Made by a program: the position numbers and the translations under genes. The notes under the pieces are model-generated. The model saw only the letters and a list, made by a program, of their open reading frames with translations, ran no database searches and was not told where the DNA came from. From positions 1 to 28,582 of the forward strand of contig JAYSVN010000002.1 of NCBI GenBank assembly GCA_043718505.1: a stretch of DNA of 28,582 nt, in the 5' to 3' direction. The first letter of the stretch is position 1. Each line of letters starts with the position of its first letter. Shown here one piece after another: positions 25,630-28,582 of this stretch. The DNA is from JAGOSA01 sp043718505. Lineage in GTDB: Bacteria > Patescibacteriota > Minisyncoccia > Phycocordibacterales > UBA9973.

Positions 25630-27317
25630 TACTTAATCGCAAAAGAAAAAAAGGTTTTATCCATGAAATCAATCCTGATGAAGTTCTTCTCGATGCTCAT
25701 AATTCACCAAATTTTAATGCCCAGCAATTTGAAGGCCGATTAGAAAAACCAATTGCCAAGCGCTCAATCGTTTTTCTTTGTCTGGCCGGTCTGGCAGTTG
25801 CTGTTATTGTTGTTTCAAAATTATGGTCGCTCCAAATTGTTCAAGGTGCATACTATAAAGAACGAAGTGAAAATATTAGTTTTAACACCACACCGGTTTT
25901 TGCCGATCGGGGAGTAGTCTTCGATCGAAACGGCAAAGAAATGATCTGGAATGTGCCGTCACCTGAAAATGAAACATTTTCTCATCGGGCGTACACAAAA
26001 GATCCCGGATTTTCTCACTTACTTGGCTATGTCAGTTACCCGTCAAAAGATTCGTCCGGTATTTTTTGGTCAACCGAATTCGTGGGCAAAGATGGTTTGG
26101 AAAAACAGTACAATGACAGACTAAAAGGTGTAAATGGTACAGAATTAATTGAAATCGATGTAAAGGGAGAGGTTCAATCAAAAAATATTTCTACACAACC
26201 AACTCCGGGTGACAATTTATATACATCTATTGACGCTGATTTACAGGCCGCACTCAATCGGTCTCTCTTAAGCCTGATTGATACAGGTGGCTATACCGGT
26301 GGATCAGGCGTTATCCTTGATGTTGATAATGGTGAAATACTGGCTCTCACCAACGCGCCTGAATACGATTCAGCAATAATCTCGGACGGTAGCGATGCGA
26401 CCACAATTAAAAGTTATATGACTGACTCACGGCATGTCTTTCTCAATCGTGCAGTTGCAAGCCTTTCGACTCCAGGTTCAATCGTAAAACCGTTTGTGGC
26501 TGTCGGAGCACTAACCGAAGGTGTCATCTCACCAGACAAGCAAATTCTTTCAACTGGCTCAATTTCATTGCCAAATAAATACAATCCCAAATTACCGAGC
26601 ATTTTTAAAGATTGGAAAGCTCATGGTTGGGTAGATATGCGAACGGCTCTGGCTGTTTCTTCTGATGTTTACTTTTATGAAGTTGGCGGCGGTTTTGGTG
26701 ACCAGCGCGGTATTGGTATTGCCGGAATCGATAAATATAATAAACTTTTTGGCGTTGGCTTGAAAACCGGTGTAGATATCCCGGGAGAAATTGACGGCAC
26801 TATTCCAACACCAGAATGGAAGGCAAAATATTTTAAAGGTGATCCATGGCGAGTCGGCGACACATACTATACTGCTATTGGCCAGTATGGTTTTCAGGTG
26901 ACACCTATGCAAATGGCGCGAGCCGCTGCAGCTATTGCCAATGACGGCTTACTCGTTACGCCGCATCTTCTGATTGACGATCCAAAAAAATCAGAAAAGA
27001 CTTCAACCGGTATTTCTCATGATACACTTCAAATAGTTCGTGAAGGTATGAGAGAAGCTGTTACTTCCGGTACAATGACACTGGTCAATTTTCCATACGT
27101 CTCCATCGCCGCCAAGTCAGGTACTGCTCAGCTCGGTGTAGCCAAGGACAGAGTTAATTCCTGGGCAATTGGCTTCTACCCGTATGAAAAACCCAAGTAT
27201 GCCTTTGCTATTTTGGCTGAATCAGCGCCTAATAATCAGACACCGGGAGCAGTCTATGCACTGCGTGATACAATTGACTGGATGCACATCAATACGCCGC
27301 ACTATTTTGACAAGTAA
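25626..27317 (+). CDS. mrdA: Penicillin-binding protein 2 (peptidoglycan D,D-transpeptidase)
   Basis: A 563-aa class B PBP that cross-links peptidoglycan during elongation. It has a cytoplasmic N-terminal tail, one membrane helix (about 46-64), a short dimerisation domain starting VFADRGVVFDRNG (91-103), then the transpeptidase domain. Catalytic motifs: STPGSIVKPF with Ser285 and Lys288 (SxxK), SSDVYFYEVGG with Ser345-Ser346-Asp347 in place of SxN, and KSGTAQ with Lys497. The SSD variant is common in the PBP2 branch, as SCD or SSD. The dimerisation region (about 90-195) is shorter than in E. coli PBP2. It is translationally coupled to the preceding small membrane protein. No RodA gene is present in the window. 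Confidence 0.93.
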   Translation: MILNRKRKKGFIHEINPDEVLLDAHNSPNFNAQQFEGRLEKPIAKRSIVFLCLAGLAVAVIVVSKLWSLQIVQGAYYKERSENISFNTTPVFADRGVVFDRNGKEMIWNVPSPENETFSHRAYTKDPGFSHLLGYVSYPSKDSSGIFWSTEFVGKDGLEKQYNDRLKGVNGTELIEIDVKGEVQSKNISTQPTPGDNLYTSIDADLQAALNRSLLSLIDTGGYTGGSGVILDVDNGEILALTNAPEYDSAIISDGSDATTIKSYMTDSRHVFLNRAVASLSTPGSIVKPFVAVGALTEGVISPDKQILSTGSISLPNKYNPKLPSIFKDWKAHGWVDMRTALAVSSDVYFYEVGGGFGDQRGIGIAGIDKYNKLFGVGLKTGVDIPGEIDGTIPTPEWKAKYFKGDPWRVGDTYYTAIGQYGFQVTPMQMARAAAAIANDGLLVTPHLLIDDPKKSEKTSTGISHDTLQIVREGMREAVTSGTMTLVNFPYVSIAAKSGTAQLGVAKDRVNSWAIGFYPYEKPKYAFAILAESAPNNQTPGAVYALRDTIDWMHINTPHYFDK

Positions 27318-27319
27318 CT

Positions 27320-27348
27320 TTGACAAATAGGAGGGTGCAGATTAAACT
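27320..27348 (+). promoter_or_regulatory. greA promoter
   Basis: TTGACA (27320-27325), a 17-bp spacer and TAAACT (27343-27348), placing transcription start near 27355 and leaving a leader of about 15 nt. The GGAGG inside the spacer is upstream of the predicted start and so is not a ribosome binding site. Confidence 0.7.
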
Positions 27349-27369
27349 CATACTTTATTAAACACATTT

Positions 27370-27828
27370 ATGGCAGATTATATAAGCAAAGAAAAAAAGG
27401 TATCGCTTGAAGACGAACTCAAACAGCTGCAAACCGTACGACGCAAAGAAGTGCTCGACGCTCTTGAATATGCAAAATCACTTGGCGATTTGTCTGAGAA
27501 TGCCGAATATCATGAAGCCAGAGACAATCAGCGTAAACTTATCCAGCGTATTGAAGAAATTGAAACAGTATTAAAAAATTCTACTATTGTAGAGAAACAT
27601 GACAGCAATTTGGTGGATATTGGCGCAACAGTAACAGTGCAAAAAGTTTCTGATACATCAGAACGAGTTTTTACTCTGGTTGGTGCTGAAGAAGTTGATA
27701 TGGCAAATGGCAAACTCTCACATAAATCTCCAATGGGTACAGCGCTCATGGGCGCCAAAGTCGGCGAAACTATCTCATTTGAAACACCGGGAGGGAAAAC
27801 AGAGTATAAGATTATTTCGATTGTTTAA
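27370..27828 (+). CDS. greA: Transcription elongation factor GreA
   Basis: A 152-aa Gre factor that rescues backtracked RNA polymerase by stimulating transcript cleavage in the secondary channel. The N-terminal coiled coil (about 10-72) contains the loop LGDLSENAEYHEARDNQ (about 38-54) with the acidic Asp and Glu that coordinate Mg in the polymerase active site. The C-terminal FKBP-like domain (about 78-152) has the VDIGATVTVQ start, the LVGAEEVD stretch and the SPMGTALMGAKVGETISFETPGG end. Length and motifs match the bacterial family. It has its own promoter and terminator and is monocistronic. Confidence 0.96.
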   Translation: MADYISKEKKVSLEDELKQLQTVRRKEVLDALEYAKSLGDLSENAEYHEARDNQRKLIQRIEEIETVLKNSTIVEKHDSNLVDIGATVTVQKVSDTSERVFTLVGAEEVDMANGKLSHKSPMGTALMGAKVGETISFETPGGKTEYKIISIV

Positions 27829-27872
27829 ATTTCTTTTGTAAAATTGAAATGTAAAAGAAAAAAGGAAATATA

Positions 27873-27894
27873 ATAATTGCAAAATAATTGCAAA
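27873..27894 (+). repeat. 11-bp tandem duplication downstream of greA
   Basis: ATAATTGCAAA occurs twice in direct succession, immediately before the greA terminator. Confidence 0.8.
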
Positions 27895-27898
27895 ATAA

Positions 27899-27925
27899 AA
27901 AAGCGACCGCAGTGGTCGCTTTTGA
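27899..27925 (+). terminator. greA terminator
   Basis: AAAAGCGACC and GGTCGCTTTT form a perfect 10-bp stem with a 5-nt loop (GCAGT), followed by a T-rich tail. Confidence 0.88.
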
Positions 27926-27935
27926 TTTTCTACCG

Positions 27936-27961
27936 TCTATCTCATGTGTCTATCTCATGTG
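27936..27961 (+). repeat. 13-bp tandem duplication
   Basis: TCTATCTCATGTG occurs twice in direct succession (27936-27948, 27949-27961), just past the greA terminator. The stop codon of the minus-strand small ORF lies in the second copy. Confidence 0.85.
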
Positions 27962-28158
27962 TCCAATAGACCACTTTCTGCGGGGCCTTTACTGCGGGCT
28001 CCCGGATCAAGGTTTTGGGCGTATGGGGGAACATACATGATGAGAGCGCCATTTTCATCGATGCAATTCGGGTTAATAAATCTCTCAAGTCCTTTTGTGA
28101 CAGAGGTATTTTGAGAGGTATTTGTACTGATTTCTGATTGAGTAGAGAGTTGGTCCAT
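27955..28158 (-). CDS. Possible small protein of 67 aa, uncertain
   Basis: The 526-bp gap between greA and mraZ has no plus-strand gene. On the minus strand one 67-codon frame looks protein-like: a polar Ser/Thr/Gln N-terminus (about 1-20), then GLERFINPNCIDENGALIMYVPPYAQNLDPG, with codon use similar to neighbouring genes. No family is recognised, and there is no signal peptide or membrane segment. No strong promoter is visible upstream. An overlapping 95-codon frame on the same strand looks less natural (Met/Lys-rich, hydrophobic patches without order). It may be a real small gene or chance. Confidence 0.4.
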   Translation of the reverse strand: MDQLSTQSEISTNTSQNTSVTKGLERFINPNCIDENGALIMYVPPYAQNLDPGARSKGPAESGLLDT

Positions 28159-28246
28159 ATTTTTCGGTTTAAAGAATATTGCTTGTAAAATAACACTATT
28201 TTGGCCTCATGTCCAGTACCTTTATCCACAGAAATAAATAGGTGAG

Positions 28247-28290
28247 GTGGTACAAAGTGGAGTAAAATATATCTAAGTGGGATAGAGTGG
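28247..28290 (+). promoter_or_regulatory. mraZ operator: four GTGG boxes around a -10
   Basis: GTGG occurs at 28247, 28257, 28277 and 28287, so all lie on a 10-bp register with the middle position empty. MraZ in E. coli binds TGGG-type direct repeats at the same 10-bp period ahead of its own gene. The gap between the pairs holds a TAAAAT (28263-28268) that could be the -10, so bound MraZ would cover the promoter. Confidence 0.7.
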
Positions 28291-28315
28291 GCTGATGATC
28301 AGATGGTTCATCAGC
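28291..28315 (+). promoter_or_regulatory. Inverted repeat in the mraZ leader
   Basis: GCTGATGA and TCATCAGC form a perfect 8-bp stem with a 9-nt loop immediately after the last GTGG box. No T-run follows, so it is not a terminator. Confidence 0.5.
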
Positions 28316-28316
28316 C

Positions 28317-28340
28317 AGGTTTCGAGGTTTCGAGGTATCG
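28317..28340 (+). repeat. Three 8-bp tandem repeats in the mraZ leader
   Basis: AGGTTTCG, AGGTTTCG and AGGTATCG follow one another directly, ending 14 nt before the mraZ ATG. Confidence 0.75.
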
Positions 28341-28354
28341 AGAAATAATTTTTT

Positions 28355-28582
28355 ATGCTGATCGGCGAATACACACATACACTCGATGATAAGAACCGAA
28401 TCTCACTGCCTTCCAAGTTTCGGAAGGTTATGGGGAAAACGGTTGTCGTTACCCCGGGCCTCGATGGCTGTCTCTTTTTATTTGCCGAGCAAGAGTGGAA
28501 AAAAATTGCCGGAAAGCTTTCAGAAGCCTCGCTTCTCACCGCTGATAATCGCAGTTTTAATCGCTACATGTTTGGCGGAGCA
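28355..28582 (+). CDS. mraZ: MraZ transcriptional regulator, 3' truncated
   Basis: The first 76 codons of MraZ, the conserved DNA-binding repressor at the head of the division and cell wall (dcw) cluster; the gene runs off the window. The opening MLIGEYTHTLDDKNRISLPSKFRK is the classic first AbrB-like swapped-hairpin motif (family pattern DxKGRxxxPxxxR; here DDKNRISLPSKFR). It is followed by VVTPGLDGCLFLFAEQEWKKI and NRSFNRYMFGGA, close to the family RxxxRxxFxGA. It forms ring-shaped oligomers that bind repeats upstream of its own gene, matching the GTGG boxes seen here. The start follows a T-rich stretch without a Shine-Dalgarno sequence. mraW, ftsI and other dcw genes are expected beyond the window. 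Confidence 0.95.
   Translation, partial: MLIGEYTHTLDDKNRISLPSKFRKVMGKTVVVTPGLDGCLFLFAEQEWKKIAGKLSEASLLTADNRSFNRYMFGGA

Noticed and set aside
27942..28229. 95-codon minus-strand frame between greA and mraZ
   Set aside because: It overlaps the more protein-like 67-codon frame, has an irregular Lys/Met-rich composition, no recognisable domain and no promoter.
1..28582. tRNA, rRNA, CRISPR, IS or prophage features
   Set aside because: I found no TPsiC-arm-like cloverleaf, no rRNA signature, no regularly spaced direct repeats with spacers and no transposase or phage genes. A tRNAscan or Infernal run would be more sensitive.

Overview
The window looks like chromosomal DNA from a Candidate Phyla Radiation (Patescibacteria) bacterium, most likely a Parcubacteria/Paceibacteria lineage. 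This is inferred from gene content and style, not from a marker tree. Genes are small and tightly packed, with 4-bp ATGA start/stop overlaps. TGA works as a stop, so the Gracilibacteria/SR1 recoding is not in use. Base composition is moderately AT-rich. There are many small membrane-anchored proteins with Pro/Thr-rich linkers and a divergent LysRS. Few starts have a Shine-Dalgarno sequence, and several genes sit 6 nt downstream of a -10 box, as expected of leaderless mRNAs. I saw no tRNA, rRNA, CRISPR array, insertion sequence or prophage.

Layout. 1-5070: a truncated VanX-type D-Ala-D-Ala peptidase, a DUF5672 protein, a VOC/PhnB-like protein, a LapA-like membrane protein, an anchored lipoprotein-like protein, a VanW-domain protein and a DUF2238 (YjdF-like) membrane protein. 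5200-9479: a four-gene mannose-centred cluster made of a type II phosphomannose-isomerase-like cupin, a membrane-anchored GH130 enzyme, a double-domain GH130 fusion and a eukaryotic-type phosphomannomutase-like HAD protein. 9540-9951: a DUF4258/DUF2283 pair that may be toxin-antitoxin-like. 9977-12104: a minus-strand padR-pspC operon with a perfect 13-bp palindrome over its promoter. 12220-16419: a secreted polysaccharide deacetylase with three carbohydrate-binding-like repeats, then a DrrAB-type ABC exporter. 16472-19758: a TPM-domain protein with a long coiled coil and Gly/Ser tail, a cupin, and a secreted protein of unknown function. 19790-21290: lysS. 21296-22955: a K+ channel and a Gly/Cys-rich protein, divergently transcribed. 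22981-24371: a GNAT acetyltransferase, a candidate small RNA under a consensus promoter, and a DUF4383-like membrane protein. 24446-28582: a surface-anchored protein, a small membrane protein coupled to PBP2 (mrdA), greA, an intergenic stretch with a possible small ORF, and the start of mraZ with four GTGG boxes.

How the genes fit together. The most coherent group is the mannose cluster. GH130 phosphorylases release mannose-1-phosphate from beta-mannosides. The phosphomannomutase-like protein could convert it to mannose-6-phosphate, and the cupin could isomerise that to fructose-6-phosphate. Run backwards, the same set could build a mannan, as GH130 enzymes do for the mannogen reserve of Leishmania. 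A second theme is the cell envelope: VanX-like, VanW, PBP2, deacetylase, LapA, PspC and mraZ. The strongest non-coding candidate is the roughly 75-nt RNA at 23697-23771.
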